64,000 nucleotides of DNA from DASSUC01 sp035650075 (GCA_035650075.1 DASRII010000229.1:1-64000), one strand, 5' to 3'; counted from the first letter of the stretch, positions 36,438 to 44,309 are shown. Program-made: numbers and translations. The notes: a model not told the origin generated them from the letters alone.

Positions 36438-37039
36438 TATTTCTCTCCCGGCTTTCTGACGAGACCCTCGAGGATCACGTCGGCGATCTCTTCCGCGCTC
36501 AGCAGGTCGCCGTCGGTGATCATGGGATGGGAGCCCGCGAACGTCAGCAGCCGCAGTACCCGGACGACTTCGGGGACGGTCCGGCGGAACCGGTGCCGAT
36601 CGGGCTCGAGCAGTTGGGCGATGCGGTCGAGGATGTCGGCGTGCGCCGGCCGGACCTTCCGGTGCTGCGCCGCCACCTCCTCCGGCGGTGCGGTCATCCG
36701 CAGCGCGAGCATCAGGTTGAACACAGTGGACAGTCGGTGCTGCAGCACCCGGGTCACCGCGACCAGCCGCTCGGGCAGCGGTAGCGCGGGATCGATGTCG
36801 TCGAGCGCGGCCATCGTCGGCTCCGGATCGAACGCGGACGACACGGTCACCGCGACCAGCTCGTCCTTGTGCTTGAAGACGCGGAAGATCGTGCCCTCGG
36901 CGACGCCGGCGGCCTCGGCGATCTGCCGGCTGGTCACGTTCGTCCCGGACCGGCACAGCAGCGGGAGCGTCGCCGCGATCAGCGCGGCGCGGCGCTCCTC
37001 GGGCGGCAGCGGCCGGGCCCGGCCGGATGACTCGTCCAC
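36437..37039 (-). CDS. TetR-family repressor of the ABC exporter operon
   Basis: 200 aa from GTG 37039. N-terminal HTH: RRAALIAATLPLLCRSGTNV then TSRQIAEAAGVAEGTIFRVF and KHKDELVAVTV; the remainder is the helical ligand domain. A longer reading from GTG 37066 would start inside the 19-bp operator, so the internal start is preferred. It is the first gene of the exporter operon and very likely represses it through the operator until the exported compound or an analogue binds. Confidence 0.88.
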   Translation of the reverse strand: MDESSGRARPLPPEERRAALIAATLPLLCRSGTNVTSRQIAEAAGVAEGTIFRVFKHKDELVAVTVSSAFDPEPTMAALDDIDPALPLPERLVAVTRVLQHRLSTVFNLMLALRMTAPPEEVAAQHRKVRPAHADILDRIAQLLEPDRHRFRRTVPEVVRVLRLLTFAGSHPMITDGDLLSAEEIADVILEGLVRKPGEK

Positions 37040-37054
37040 GGCAGTCAACCTAAC

Positions 37055-37073
37055 TGAGTGAGTCACTCACTCA
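37055..37073. promoter_or_regulatory. TetR operator, perfect 19-bp palindrome
   Basis: TGAGTGAGTCACTCACTCA has perfect 9-bp arms around one central base. It lies 16 bp upstream of the TetR start and 80 bp before the divergent YCII gene. The word is typical of actinobacterial TetR boxes and fits autoregulation of the tetR-ABC exporter operon; it may also touch the divergent promoter. Confidence 0.8.
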
Positions 37074-37153
37074 CAAGTCCCCCGGTCGGGGGATGTCGAA
37101 ATGAGGCGGTGCTCATCCGTCACTGTCCAAAGCCCAATCCAGAAGGAGTCGAC

Positions 37154-37465
37154 ATGAGCAAGTACCTGTACCTGTACCGCGGTCCGGTGGAGCCGATGAC
37201 CGAGGTCACGCCCGAACAGACCCGCGCCTGGAACGAGTGGTTCGGCGGCCTGGGCTCGGCGTTGGTCGACGGCGGCGCACCGTTCGGTACCCGTACCGCC
37301 GTCGCCGACGACGGGTCGAGCCCGACGCCGAGCGACCAGAACGGCTACAGCGTCGTCGAGGCGGACAGCCTCGAGGAGGCCAGGACGCTACTGAAGGGAC
37401 ATCCGTTCCTGACCGAGGGCAAGGGCCGGTTCAGCGTGGAGATCTTCGAACTGGTGCCAATGTAG
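37154..37465 (+). CDS. YCII-related domain protein
   Basis: 103 aa. A compact ferredoxin-like fold: KYLYLYRGPVEPMTEVTPEQ, then AWNEWFGGLGSALVDGGAPF, NGYSVVEADSLEEARTLLKG and FEIFELVPM-like ending (SVEIFELVPM). YCII proteins are small, often dimeric, with unclear chemistry; some are DGPF partners of ECF sigma factors. The ATG has GAAGGAG six bases upstream. It stands alone, divergent from tetR. Confidence 0.82.
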   Translation: MSKYLYLYRGPVEPMTEVTPEQTRAWNEWFGGLGSALVDGGAPFGTRTAVADDGSSPTPSDQNGYSVVEADSLEEARTLLKGHPFLTEGKGRFSVEIFELVPM

Positions 37466-37480
37466 GAAGGCGGTGCTGAC

Positions 37481-37509
37481 CTGGGCGCCTGGACCTTCGG
37501 TCGGCCCAG
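37481..37509. terminator. Hairpin between convergent YCII gene and modC
   Basis: CTGGGC (37481-37486) pairs with GCCCAG (37504-37509), and inside it GACC/GGTC closes a TTC loop. There is no U-tract. The position, 15 bp after one stop and 21 bp from the other, suits a bidirectional terminator. Confidence 0.5.
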
Positions 37510-37529
37510 ATCCAACCCAAGAGACCAGC

Positions 37530-38600
37530 TCACGCTCCCGCCGCGGGGTACGCCCGGGTCTCGGTCGCCTTGACAGCGGCCCAGACCCGCTGGCCGGGTG
37601 CCAGATGGAGGTACGCCGCGGCGGCGGGCGTGATGTCGGCGGCGGCCACGATCGGCCCGGTCAGCTGGACCCGGAGGTTGTCGCCGTGCCGCTGGATGCC
37701 GGTGATCTCGGCGGGCCAGGTGTTGCGCGGGCTGCCGTCGGGGCGGTGCGGGTGCAGCGCCACGGCGGTGGGTGCGAACGCGACGAAGACGTCGCCGTCG
37801 AGCACGTCGGCGACGGCGAGCGTGAAGCCGTCCCCGATGGTGACCGTGTGGTCGTGCGCCTTACCCCGGTACAGGTTGAGTCCCACGAGCCGCGCGACGT
37901 AGTCCGTGCGGGGGCGGGCGGTGATGGTGGCGGCGTCGCCCTCCTGGACGACGCGGCCATGTTCGACGATGACGAGCCGGTCGGCCAGGACGAGGGCGTC
38001 GATCGGATCGTGTGTGACGAGCAGCGTCGCGCCCGGGTGTTCGGTGAGGTGCCGTTGCAGCTCCGCGCGCGTGTCCAGGCGGGTCCGGGCATCCAGCGCG
38101 GCGAGGGGTTCGTCGAGCAGCAGGACCGCGGGATCCACGGCCAGCGCCCGGGCGAGGGCGACGCGCTGAGCCTGTCCGCCGGACAGGTGCCGGGGTTTGC
38201 GCCGGGCCAGGTCGGCCAGACCGACGCGAGCGAGCCACGCCGCGGCCGTCGCCCTGGCAGCAGTTCGGGGTACGCCGTGACTGCGCGGACCGAATGCCAC
38301 ATTGTCCAGCGCCGTCAGGTGGGGGAACAGCAGGTAGTCCTGGAACACGACGCCGATCGGCCGGCGCTCCGTGGGTGTCCACAGTCGACGGTCGGGCGCG
38401 TCGAGCACGCGACCGTCGATGCTGATGTGCCCGGCGTGCAGCGGTACCAGTCCCGCCAGTCCGCGCAGCGCGGTCGTCTTACCGGCGCCGTTGGGCCCGA
38501 GCAGCGCGACCACCTCACCGGCGGCGATGGACAGCTCGATGTCGAGCCGGAACGCGTCGCCGTGCTCGACGACGAGGTGAGCGTCCAGCAGTGGCGTCAT
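37530..38600 (-). CDS. modC: Molybdate ABC importer ATPase
   Basis: 356 aa. Walker A GPNGAGKTT, Q-loop VFQDYLLFPHLTALDNVAFG, signature RHLSGGQAQRVALARAL, Walker B AVLLLDEPLAALD, switch His in LVTHDPIDAL. A C-terminal approximately 130-residue domain with a TOBE/MOP repeat (AEITGIQRHGDNLRVQLTG, VWAAVKATETRAYPA) is typical of ModC. Its ATG overlaps the modB stop (ATGA). Last gene of the regulator-modA-modB-modC operon. Confidence 0.93.
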   Translation of the reverse strand: MTPLLDAHLVVEHGDAFRLDIELSIAAGEVVALLGPNGAGKTTALRGLAGLVPLHAGHISIDGRVLDAPDRRLWTPTERRPIGVVFQDYLLFPHLTALDNVAFGPRSHGVPRTAARATAAAWLARVGLADLARRKPRHLSGGQAQRVALARALAVDPAVLLLDEPLAALDARTRLDTRAELQRHLTEHPGATLLVTHDPIDALVLADRLVIVEHGRVVQEGDAATITARPRTDYVARLVGLNLYRGKAHDHTVTIGDGFTLAVADVLDGDVFVAFAPTAVALHPHRPDGSPRNTWPAEITGIQRHGDNLRVQLTGPIVAAADITPAAAAYLHLAPGQRVWAAVKATETRAYPAAGA

Positions 38601-39403
38601 GGCGTGTTGATCCACCGGTCGCGCAGGCTCGCCAAAATGGCCACCGAGACGGTGAGCAGGATGAGGCTGAGCACGATGGCGTCCTGCAGGTCGACCTCCA
38701 GCGCGAGGTAGACGGCCAGCGGCATGGTCTGCGTACGGCCGGGGAAGTTGCCCGCGAACGTGATCGTGGCGCCGAACTCGCCGAGGGCGCGAGCCCAGCA
38801 CAGCAACGCGCCGGCGGCGATGCCGGGCGCGACCAGCGGCAGGGTGACCCGCCGGAACGCGGTCCAGCGGCCCGCGCCGAGCGTGGCGGCGGCCTCCTCG
38901 TACCGCGTGTCCGCTCCCCGGAGCGCACCCTCGACGGCGATGACCAGGAACGGCATCGCGACGAACGCCTCGGCGACGACCACGCCGGTCGTGGTGAAGG
39001 GCAGCGAGACGCCGAACGTCTCGTAGAGCCAGGATCCGACGAGGCCCTTGCGGCCGAAGACCAGCAGCAGTGCGACCCCGCCAACCACAGGGGGGAGTAC
39101 CAGGGGAACCGTGACCAGGGCACGGACCACCCGACGGCCGGGGAAATCGACGCGGGCCAGCAGCCAGGCCAGCGGTACGCCGAGCAGGACACACACGATC
39201 GTGGCGATCGTGGCGGTCTGCAGGGACAGCCGCAGCGCGGTGAGCACGGCCGGCTCGGTCAAGCGTTGCGAAAGGCTGGACCAGGGAGCGCGAACGAGCA
39301 ACCCGGCCAGCGGCAAAACCAGGAACGTCAACGCCAGTACAGCAGGTGCGAGCAGCACGATCGGCGGACGACGTCGTCCGCCGATCGTGCCGTTTCGGGT
39401 CAT
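38597..39403 (-). CDS. modB: Molybdate ABC importer permease
   Basis: 268 aa with six or so helices (for example VLLAPAVLALTFLVLPLAGL and VPLVLPPVVGGVALLLVFG). The EAA coupling loop is clear: YEEAAATLGAGRWTAFRRVT then LPLVAPGIAAG, and ALGEFGATITFAGNFPGRTQ is diagnostic of ModB. The ATG overlaps the modA stop by four bases. Upstream in-frame codons fall in modA and are not used. Confidence 0.94.
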   Translation of the reverse strand: MTRNGTIGGRRRPPIVLLAPAVLALTFLVLPLAGLLVRAPWSSLSQRLTEPAVLTALRLSLQTATIATIVCVLLGVPLAWLLARVDFPGRRVVRALVTVPLVLPPVVGGVALLLVFGRKGLVGSWLYETFGVSLPFTTTGVVVAEAFVAMPFLVIAVEGALRGADTRYEEAAATLGAGRWTAFRRVTLPLVAPGIAAGALLCWARALGEFGATITFAGNFPGRTQTMPLAVYLALEVDLQDAIVLSLILLTVSVAILASLRDRWINTP

Positions 39404-40188
39404 GGCGCCTGGAACCCCGCGTTCGTGAGGACGGCCACGCCCTTGCTGGAGAGCACGTAGCCGACGAACGCCCGGGCGGCCGTCTTGTTCGGCGCGCTCT
39501 TCAGGACCACGATCGGGTAGTTGTTGATGGCGCCGGCCGATTCGGGAAACTCGATACCGTCCACATCGGACGAAGCGGCCTTGGCATCGGTGCGGTACAC
39601 CAGCGCCGCGTCGACCTCGCCCAGCTTGACCTTTGACAGCGCGGCCTTCACGTCCTGTTCGAGGGTCACCGGAGTGAGCGACACCTTGGCCGCGCTCAGG
39701 GCGGTCTTCGCCGCGGCACCGCATGGCACCTGCTCGGCGCAGAGGGCCACCTTCACGCCGGGCTTGGTCAGGTCGGCCAGGCCGGTGATGCCCTTCGGGT
39801 TGCCCTTCGGCACAGCGATCACGAGCTGGTTCTTGACGAACGTGTTCGGTGTGCCATCGCCGTTGCCGGCGTCCGTGACGGTCTTCATCGTGGCCGGGCT
39901 CGCGGAAGCGAACACGTCCGCGGGAGCACCCTGGTTGATCTGGGTAGCCAGCGCCGAGCTGCCGGCGAAGTTGAAGGTCACCCTCGCGCCCGGGTTGGCG
40001 GCCTCGAAGTCCTTCCCGATCTGGCTGAACGACTCGGTCAGCGACGCCGCGGCGAACACCGTGATGGTGCCGGTCACCCCGGACGAACTGGCGCCGGCCT
40101 GGGGGCTACCGGTGCCGTTGTCACCGCATGCGGTGAGCGCCACGATGGCGAGACCGGCTACGGTGGCGCGAATCCATCGAGTTGTCAA
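39400..40188 (-). CDS. modA: Molybdate-binding lipoprotein
   Basis: 262 aa. Lipobox LTAC near residue 21, then ITVFAAASLTESFSQIGKDF, FNFAGSSALATQINQGAPAD (binding Ser/Ala residues), VFASASPATM, VDAALVYRTDA and GAINNYPIVVL: the ModA/WtpA-type oxyanion-binding fold. It delivers molybdate (or tungstate) to ModBC. The start codon is TTG, overlapping the regulator's TGA (TTGA), the same coupling geometry used between the other genes of this operon. Confidence 0.92.
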   Translation of the reverse strand: MTTRWIRATVAGLAIVALTACGDNGTGSPQAGASSSGVTGTITVFAAASLTESFSQIGKDFEAANPGARVTFNFAGSSALATQINQGAPADVFASASPATMKTVTDAGNGDGTPNTFVKNQLVIAVPKGNPKGITGLADLTKPGVKVALCAEQVPCGAAAKTALSAAKVSLTPVTLEQDVKAALSKVKLGEVDAALVYRTDAKAASSDVDGIEFPESAGAINNYPIVVLKSAPNKTAARAFVGYVLSSKGVAVLTNAGFQAP

Positions 40189-40586
40189 CGGGTTGCCCTC
40201 GCTCTCTCGACTACGACGGTCGTGGACTTGACGACAGCAACTGCCACCGAACCGATCTGCAGGTCGAGGTCGTCGACGGCCTCTCGGCTCATCAGCGACA
40301 CGATCCGGAACGGGCCGGCCTGGATGTCGACCTGTGCCATCACGGTGTCCTTGACGATGGCGGTGACGATGCCGCGCAGCCGGTTGCGCGCGGACGACTC
40401 GTCGCCCCGCTCGTCCGGCTCCTGCGACTGCGACCGGGCGAACGCGGCCAGGTCCACTCCGGCGATGACCCGGTGGCCATGCTCGTCACGGACGGCGGAC
40501 AGCCTGCCGGTGTCCACCCAGCGACGCACCGTGTCCGCGCTGACTCCGAGCAGCTCGGCGGCCTCGCCGATCCGGAAGGTCGTCAC
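40185..40586 (-). CDS. Molybdopterin/molybdate-binding HTH regulator (MerR-like HTH + TOBE)
   Basis: 133 aa. The N-terminal excisionase/MerR-like HTH (FRIGEAAELLGVSADTVRRW, VDTGRLSAVRDEHGHRVI) is fused to a C-terminal MOP/TOBE domain (NRLRGIVTAIVKDTVMAQVD, RIVSLMSREAVDDLDLQIGS, VVVERARATR) that binds molybdate. It is the first gene of the mod operon and presumably senses cell molybdate and controls the operon. The GTG start has no Shine-Dalgarno, and the predicted promoter places transcription start at or next to it, so the mRNA may be leaderless. Confidence 0.9.
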   Translation of the reverse strand: MTTFRIGEAAELLGVSADTVRRWVDTGRLSAVRDEHGHRVIAGVDLAAFARSQSQEPDERGDESSARNRLRGIVTAIVKDTVMAQVDIQAGPFRIVSLMSREAVDDLDLQIGSVAVAVVKSTTVVVERARATR

Positions 40587-40587
40587 G

Positions 40588-40634
40588 GGCCAACACTAAC
40601 CCTCGCATCCTCCATGTCAACTCGATGGTTGGCC
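40588..40634. promoter_or_regulatory. Inverted repeat across the mod operon promoter
   Basis: GGCCAAC (40588-40594) and GTTGGCC (40628-40634) are perfect inverted copies flanking the predicted -10/-35 region. They could be operator half-sites for the molybdate regulator bound as a looped or dimeric complex, or could fold the start of the transcript. Only the repeat is certain. Confidence 0.35.
40593..40620 (-). promoter_or_regulatory. Predicted promoter of the mod operon, likely leaderless transcript
   Basis: Minus strand TTGACA (40620-40615, perfect -35) and TAGTGT (40598-40593, -10) are 16 bp apart. The expected start, 6-7 bp downstream, falls on the GTG at 40586. This agrees with the lack of a ribosome-binding site. 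Confidence 0.6.
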
Positions 40635-40688
40635 TGGCGAATTCTGGCTCAATAGCCATCTCGGGACCGCATCTGCCATTATTCGAAC

Positions 40689-41711
40689 ATGCCGACGACC
40701 GACGAGCAGACCCACCGCTGGGACGAGGTACTCGACACCCTCGTCGACTTGCTCCCTGCCGGATCGGCGTCCGTGGTCGTCGACGGGGCCGTCGGTCAGC
40801 CGGCCACCCTGGCCGACCGGCTCGCAGCCCACCTGCGCGCCAGCGGCCGGCCGTGCTCCCGGCTGACCGACGCCACACCGCTGAGTGACGAGGACGTCTG
40901 GCTGGCGGATCGCGCCACCGAGACCGTCGCGATCGCGGACGGTCCGCGCTGGCGGGCCCACCCACCGGCCGGCCGGTGGGACGTCGTGATCTGGCTACGC
41001 CCCGGTCCCGGAGCCGAACCCGACGCGGACGTCGTGGTCGACCTGCACGATCCGTGCTGGCCGGTGATCCGGCACGTCACCGGACGGCTCACCGGGCGGG
41101 GCCGGCACTGGTACCTCGCGGAGTGCCAGGCGTTCTTCGCCGTACGCGCCGACACCTGGGACACCAGGTTCGGTGACGAGCTGCCCGCCTACGCCTCCGC
41201 CGTCGCCGACGCCGGCATCCCGAGCGGTGCCACGGTCGTCGACGCCGGCTGCGGTACCGGGCGCGCCCTGCCCGCCCTGCGTACCGCCGTCGGGTCCGCC
41301 GGGCTGGTGATCGGGCTCGACCTCACCCCGCAGATGCTGGCGAAGGCCCGTCCCCGGAGCCGGATGGCCGGCGCCCATCTCGTGCTCGGAGACGCGCGCC
41401 AGCTGCCGCTGGCCGCTGGTGCGGTCGACGCCGTTTTCGCGGCGGGCCTGGTCATGCACCTGCCCGACTTCACCGCCGGCCTGGGCGAGCTGGCCCGCGT
41501 CACCCGCCCGCGAGGTCGGCTGATCATCTTCCACCCGTCCGGTCGGATCGCGCTCGCCGCCCGGCACGGTCGTGCTCTGCGACCCGACGAACCACTCTCG
41601 GAGAGTCAGCTCGAGCCGCGGCTGGCCGCGTCCGGATGGCGGCTGACGACGTACGACGACCCACCGGACCGGTTCCTCGCCGTCGCCACCCGCACCGACG
41701 AGGTCACCTGA
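40689..41711 (+). CDS. Degenerate uridine-kinase-like domain fused to a SAM methyltransferase
   Basis: 340 aa. The C-terminal half (about 150-340) is a class I methyltransferase: VVDAGCGTGRALPAL (motif I), VIGLDLTPQML, VLGDARQLPLAAGAVDAVFA and ELARVTRPRGRLIIFHPSG. The N-terminal approximately 140 residues look like actinobacterial uridine-kinase-family proteins: SASVVVDGAVGQPATLADRL sits where the P-loop should be but lacks GK[ST], and DVVVDLHDPCWPVIRHV matches that family's C-terminal strand. So the N-terminal domain is probably a non-catalytic nucleotide-binding or scaffold domain. Substrate unknown. It is divergent from the mod operon regulator; its end overlaps the convergent YCII gene by 8 bp. 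Confidence 0.78.
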   Translation: MPTTDEQTHRWDEVLDTLVDLLPAGSASVVVDGAVGQPATLADRLAAHLRASGRPCSRLTDATPLSDEDVWLADRATETVAIADGPRWRAHPPAGRWDVVIWLRPGPGAEPDADVVVDLHDPCWPVIRHVTGRLTGRGRHWYLAECQAFFAVRADTWDTRFGDELPAYASAVADAGIPSGATVVDAGCGTGRALPALRTAVGSAGLVIGLDLTPQMLAKARPRSRMAGAHLVLGDARQLPLAAGAVDAVFAAGLVMHLPDFTAGLGELARVTRPRGRLIIFHPSGRIALAARHGRALRPDEPLSESQLEPRLAASGWRLTTYDDPPDRFLAVATRTDEVT

Positions 41712-41964
41712 GGATCGGCGACCATTCGAGCCGGCGGACCACGGTGACCGCCGGGTGCTCGTAGTACGGATCGGCGGCGAGGATGCTGGAGACCTCGTCC
41801 TCGTCCGCCACGTCGAGGACGAGCAGCGCGCCCGTGTCGTCGGCGAACGGGCCGGCCATCACGACCTTGCCCGTCCGGTGGAGCTCGGCCAGCAGCTCGC
41901 GATGTGCCGCGCGCGCACGCAACCGGTCGGGATCGTCACTGAACGCAAGCTCCACAATGTACAT
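41704..41964 (-). CDS. YCII-like small protein
   Basis: 86 aa. MYIVELAFSDDPDRLRARAA, HRELLAELHRTGKVVMAGPF, DDTGALLVLDVADEDEVSSI and LAADPYYEHPAVTVVRRLEW follow the YCII/DGPF fold, including the conserved His at the start of helix 1 and the AGPF segment. The ATG at 41964 was chosen because the sequence before it does not look like protein. It lies downstream of the flavoenzyme on the same strand (20-bp gap runs the other way), so the Rieske-oxidase pair could be read into it. Confidence 0.8.
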   Translation of the reverse strand: MYIVELAFSDDPDRLRARAAHRELLAELHRTGKVVMAGPFADDTGALLVLDVADEDEVSSILAADPYYEHPAVTVVRRLEWSPILR

Positions 41965-41984
41965 ACGTAACTCTACCGCGAGGC

Positions 41985-43157
41985 TCAGACGAGCCAGCTC
42001 GGCGCGTAGTCCCGATCGGTCAACGCTGGACGGTCCATGGCGAAGGGATCGGTGTCGCTCGCAGTCGTACCGGTGGTCGCCAGGTCGGCCAACACCCGGC
42101 CGAACGTCGGTGCGAACTTGAACCCGTGGGCCGCGCCGAGCCCGACGTACACGTTCGGATGTCCAGCGACCGCGTCGATGACGAAGTCCCGATCCGGCGT
42201 GAGCGTGTAGAGACACGTCACCGTATGCGCCGGCGGCCCGACGCCGGGCAGCAGCCGGCCGACGAACCCGGCCAGCCGTTCCAGGGCGGCCGGATCCGTG
42301 TCGAACGAACGAGTGGCCGCTGTCGTCGCCGCGCCGCCGCAGTCCTGAGCGGCCTTCACCAGCGCGCCGTGGCCGCCCTCGCCGTACGTCGGAAAGCCGT
42401 AGAAGGACGGGTCGTCCATCCAGATCCAGACCGGCACGCGGTCAGCCCCGAAGTCTCCCGGCGACTCGGGTGCGAAGTACGTCACCTGTTCGCGTAGCAC
42501 GGTCAGCGGCAGGCCGGTTCCCAGATGAGCCAACAGGTCGTTGGTCCACGCGTCGGCGGTGAGCACCACGCGGTCGGCCCGCAACCGCCGGCCGCCGCGC
42601 CCGACGGTCACCTCGACGGCGCCATCGAGGTCGACCAGGCCGGTGACCGGGGACTCGTCGTACAGCCGGGCTCCGTACCGGCGCGCGAGCCGCTGCATCG
42701 TCGCGGTACCGCGACCGGCCGGCACGATCGACGTGTCGCTCTGGTAGAGAGCCACCGTGCCGTCCGGCACCGAGATCGCCGGCCAGCGGGCCTCGATCTC
42801 CACAGTGGACAGTTGCTCGAACGGTACCCCGCACGCGGCCAGACTCGACGCATAGTCGCCGGCCGGGATCGTGGCTCCGGGCGGGAAGAGGTCGAGCCCG
42901 CCGGTCGTGGTTACCAGCCGCTCGCCCGAGTCCCGCTCGAGCAGGGCCCAGTCGGCGTACGCCTCGCCGGCCAGCGCCACGTACGCCGGAGTGTGGTAGC
43001 TGCGGCGCAGGATGCGGGATGTGTCGTGGGATGCGCCGTTGTGGTGGCCGAACGCGAACTGTTCGAGCAGCACGACGTCCACTCCGCGGCGGGCCAGTTG
43101 CCAAGCCGTGGCACTGCCCAGCGCGCCGGCGCCGACTACGACGACATCGACGTTCAC
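41985..43157 (-). CDS. Monomeric sarcosine oxidase/N-methyltryptophan oxidase-like flavoenzyme
   Basis: 390 aa, DAO family. Dinucleotide fold VVVVGAGALGSATAWQLARR with the following Glu in VLLEQF; HHNGASHDTSRILRRSYHT is the active-site Arg/His region of the MSOX group; Cys315 in TVTCLYTLTPDRDFVID is at the same residue number as the Cys that holds FAD covalently in monomeric sarcosine oxidase. It would oxidise an N-methyl amino acid to amine, formaldehyde and H2O2. GTG start overlaps the Rieske gene stop (GTGA), so both act in one N-demethylation route. Confidence 0.9.
   Translation of the reverse strand: MNVDVVVVGAGALGSATAWQLARRGVDVVLLEQFAFGHHNGASHDTSRILRRSYHTPAYVALAGEAYADWALLERDSGERLVTTTGGLDLFPPGATIPAGDYASSLAACGVPFEQLSTVEIEARWPAISVPDGTVALYQSDTSIVPAGRGTATMQRLARRYGARLYDESPVTGLVDLDGAVEVTVGRGGRRLRADRVVLTADAWTNDLLAHLGTGLPLTVLREQVTYFAPESPGDFGADRVPVWIWMDDPSFYGFPTYGEGGHGALVKAAQDCGGAATTAATRSFDTDPAALERLAGFVGRLLPGVGPPAHTVTCLYTLTPDRDFVIDAVAGHPNVYVGLGAAHGFKFAPTFGRVLADLATTGTTASDTDPFAMDRPALTDRDYAPSWLV
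42799..42809. repeat. Iterated palindrome TCCAC-W-GTGGA
   Basis: TCCACAGTGGA in the sarcosine-oxidase-like gene, read on the minus strand as TCC ACT GTG GAG (Ser-Thr-Val-Glu). Confidence 0.75.
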
Positions 43158-44269
43158 GACGAACCCAGCCGCGGCAGCAGCCACCGGCGGATGTCGAGGC
43201 TGTAGTCCTCCATCGGCGCGAACCAGCCCTGTCGGAAGCCCCGCGACGCCATGCCCCGCTGCACCGACTCGCAGATCGCCCAGTCCTGCCGGTTCACCAG
43301 GTCCCACAGCTCGGCCGCGTCGCTCGGGTCGAACCCGGCGCGGTCCACCTCGTCGGGGGCGAACAGCAGGTCGCAGACGATACGGGTATGGCCGGCCGCT
43401 GTGGGCCAGAGGGTGAACGCCGCGACGTGCTCCGCCGACAGGCTCAGCATCAGGTTCGGGTAGACCAGCTCGCCCTTGTGGCGTACCCGTTCCGCGTCGT
43501 CGAGCCCGGCGAACGGCGCGCGGTCCGAGGTGCCGGTCACCGTGAACGTCCAGGCGCCCTCGCGGTGCGGGATGCCCGAGTCCCAGTCCAGGTCCGCGCC
43601 ACCCCGGCCGAACGCCGGGACCAGGCGGACCAACTCCGGGTGTACGCCGGCACAGTGGTAGCACTCGTTGTAGTTCTCGAGCACCACCTTGTAGTTCGCC
43701 CGCACCTCGTAGCGCAGCGTGCACCCGACGACCAGCGAGTCCAGAGGGTAGCGCCGTACCCGCTCCGGTACCCCGCCCAGGCTGTCGAGGAGCGATGGCC
43801 CCTCGGCGCCGGCCAGCCGCAGGAACAACCACCCGCCCCAGGCGCCGGCCTCCAGTTCGGTCAGGCCGAACTCCGCGGGCGTGAAGCCGGTGACGTCCTC
43901 GGTGTGCGGGGCGCGCAGCAGGCGGCCGGACAGGTCGTACGTCCACGAATGGTAGGGACAGCGCAGGGCGGCCGCCCGGCACGGGGCCGGCGTGCCCGCG
44001 GCGGGATCGACGGGGACGACCTGCGAGCCCCGGTGCCGGCACACGTTGTAGAACGCCCGTAGGAGGCCGTCCCCGGCGCGGGTCACCAGTACGCTCTCCC
44101 CCGCCACGTCGACGACCGCGAGCCGCTCGCGGGTACCGTCGCCCAGCCCCCACGTCTCCAGGCGGCCGGCGCAGAACCACTCGCGACTGAGCACCCGGTC
44201 GACCTCGCGCGCCCAGTGCGCGTCGTCGGTGTAGTACGCGCCCGGCAGCGCGGCTTGCAGTGCGCCCAT
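43154..44269 (-). CDS. Rieske non-heme iron oxygenase, large subunit (betaine/carnitine-type)
   Basis: 371 aa. Rieske cluster ligands CRHRG and CPYHSWTYD (about 80-110); mononuclear iron site ENYNECYHCAGVHPEL with the bridging Glu/Asn and two His, and a carboxylate in NRQDWAICESVQRG. The overall form resembles glycine-betaine (GbcA), carnitine (CntA) or stachydrine demethylases. Coupled to a sarcosine-oxidase-like gene, a likely reading is stepwise N-demethylation of a quaternary or tertiary amine. No reductase partner gene is adjacent, so electrons must come from a shared ferredoxin reductase. Confidence 0.87.
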   Translation of the reverse strand: MGALQAALPGAYYTDDAHWAREVDRVLSREWFCAGRLETWGLGDGTRERLAVVDVAGESVLVTRAGDGLLRAFYNVCRHRGSQVVPVDPAAGTPAPCRAAALRCPYHSWTYDLSGRLLRAPHTEDVTGFTPAEFGLTELEAGAWGGWLFLRLAGAEGPSLLDSLGGVPERVRRYPLDSLVVGCTLRYEVRANYKVVLENYNECYHCAGVHPELVRLVPAFGRGGADLDWDSGIPHREGAWTFTVTGTSDRAPFAGLDDAERVRHKGELVYPNLMLSLSAEHVAAFTLWPTAAGHTRIVCDLLFAPDEVDRAGFDPSDAAELWDLVNRQDWAICESVQRGMASRGFRQGWFAPMEDYSLDIRRWLLPRLGSS

Positions 44270-44286
44270 GCGGCGCGATCCTACTG

Positions 44287-44300
44287 ACTGAGGGATCAGT
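44287..44300. promoter_or_regulatory. Operator-like inverted repeat before the Rieske gene
   Basis: ACTGA-GGGA-TCAGT has perfect 5-bp arms; extended outward, TGACTGA and TCAGTTA pair at six of seven positions. It lies 17 bp before the Rieske ATG in the short gap after the L,D-transpeptidase gene. It resembles dimeric repressor sites; no regulator gene is adjacent. Confidence 0.45.
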
Positions 44301-44309
44301 TAGGGAAGA

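Noticed and set aside
38601..39194. Extension of modC frame upstream
   Set aside because: It lies within modB; modC starts at the ATG overlapping the modB stop.
43158..44180. Upstream extension of the sarcosine-oxidase-like frame
   Set aside because: It lies inside the Rieske gene in another frame; the FAD-binding motif starts at the GTG at 43157.
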